A DNA stretch of 5,605 nt from Candidatus Nitrosopumilus sp. GTDB lineage: Archaea > Thermoproteota > Nitrososphaeria > Nitrososphaerales > Nitrosopumilaceae. Location of the stretch: assembly GCA_029863665.1 (NCBI GenBank), contig JAOTUX010000081.1:1-5605 (forward strand), given 5' to 3'. Positions 5,359 through 5,605 of this stretch are shown in pieces. The notes under the pieces are model-generated. The model saw only the letters and a list, made by a program, of their open reading frames with translations, was not told the DNA's origin and did not search any database. The position numbers and the translations under genes are program-made. Position 1 is the stretch's first letter. Every line of letters starts with the position of its first letter.

Positions 5359-5605
5359 CTAAAGATTGTTGGCAGTAGTAAGGCATTGTTTTGCTTCTAA
5401 AGTCCTACCTAGTTTGGATAGAACATAAGCTTTATTCTTCCAATATGAAGAGTCCCTTGAATTTACCTGAATAGCTGATTCATAGCATTTTAGAGAGTCT
5501 GAAAAACGGTTTAGTTTTGCAAGAATGTTTCCTTTGTTGTACCAAAGAACATCATCATTAGAATTTATTTCAATAGCATGATTAAAACACGAGAGTGCGT
5601 CATCA
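5359..5605 (-). CDS. TPR-repeat protein, C-terminal end only
   Basis: The last 81 codons of a gene that enters from the right edge; its start is outside the window. The peptide begins DDALSCFNHAIEINSNDD and holds the second helix of one TPR, then a full TPR (WYNKGNILAKLNRFSDSLKC then YESAIQVNSRDS), then a final one (YWKNKAYVLSKLGRTLEAKQ), ending CLTTANNL at a TAG stop. Spacing is 34 residues, with the usual small and aromatic positions and the Asn/Asp-rich turns seen in archaeal TPR proteins. TPRs mediate protein-protein contacts; any catalytic or sensor domain would be in the missing N-terminal part. It faces the same way as the CHAT gene but has its own terminator, 231 bases before the CHAT start. 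The caspase nearby also ends in TPRs of similar style, so a shared partner or recent common origin is possible but not shown. Confidence 0.8.
   Translation of the reverse strand, partial: DDALSCFNHAIEINSNDDVLWYNKGNILAKLNRFSDSLKCYESAIQVNSRDSSYWKNKAYVLSKLGRTLEAKQCLTTANNL

Noticed and set aside
1..5605. Search for CRISPR repeats, tRNA/rRNA genes, insertion sequence ends, gasdermin-like or SAVED domains
   Set aside because: None found by reading both strands; the CRISPR and gasdermin comparisons rest on analogy only.

Overview
The window is AT-rich (by eye roughly one-third GC), and every gene I can support lies on the minus strand. It most resembles a low-GC archaeon, with a Nitrososphaerota (Thaumarchaeota)-like lineage as my best guess. 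The reasons are TATA-like boxes about 25-30 bases before several starts (the leaderless-transcript layout), T-run terminators without strong hairpins, Shine-Dalgarno sites before other genes, GTG and TTG starts, and a small two-helix membrane protein with a CxxC/CxxC zinc ribbon. This is inference; no rRNA or marker gene is present.

Layout, in the direction of transcription (right to left). At the right edge is the C-terminal end of a TPR protein (5359-5605), followed by a T8 terminator. After 231 non-coding bases holding a TATA-like box comes a 697-residue protein (3034-5127): an N-terminal alpha/alpha-toroid of squalene-cyclase/prenyltransferase type fused to a C-terminal CHAT (caspase-like, clan CD) cysteine protease. 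Its last 11 bases overlap a 93-residue acidic protein (2763-3044) that starts with TTG behind a perfect GGAGG and ends in a winged-helix-like segment. Two T runs then precede a caspase/metacaspase-type protease with three C-terminal TPRs (1010-2653, alternative start 2701). Next, with its own leaderless-type promoter, is a 125-residue protein with two membrane helices and a zinc ribbon (593-970). A 440-base gap (153-592) follows, then the first 50 codons of a secreted or surface protein with a clear signal peptide (1-152).

Reading: the core is two different caspase-fold proteases encoded side by side, each with its own protein-interaction domain (toroid on one, TPR on the other), plus a small partner and a small membrane protein. 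Known systems with a CHAT protease upstream of a prokaryotic caspase (SAVED-CHAT and PCaspase in a type III CRISPR system) or a gasdermin suggest a proteolytic signalling or abortive-defence cascade. Here there is no SAVED domain, CRISPR array, cas gene or gasdermin in view, so the trigger and final effector would be different or lie outside the window. The cascade is a hypothesis; the two protease assignments rest on visible catalytic motifs.
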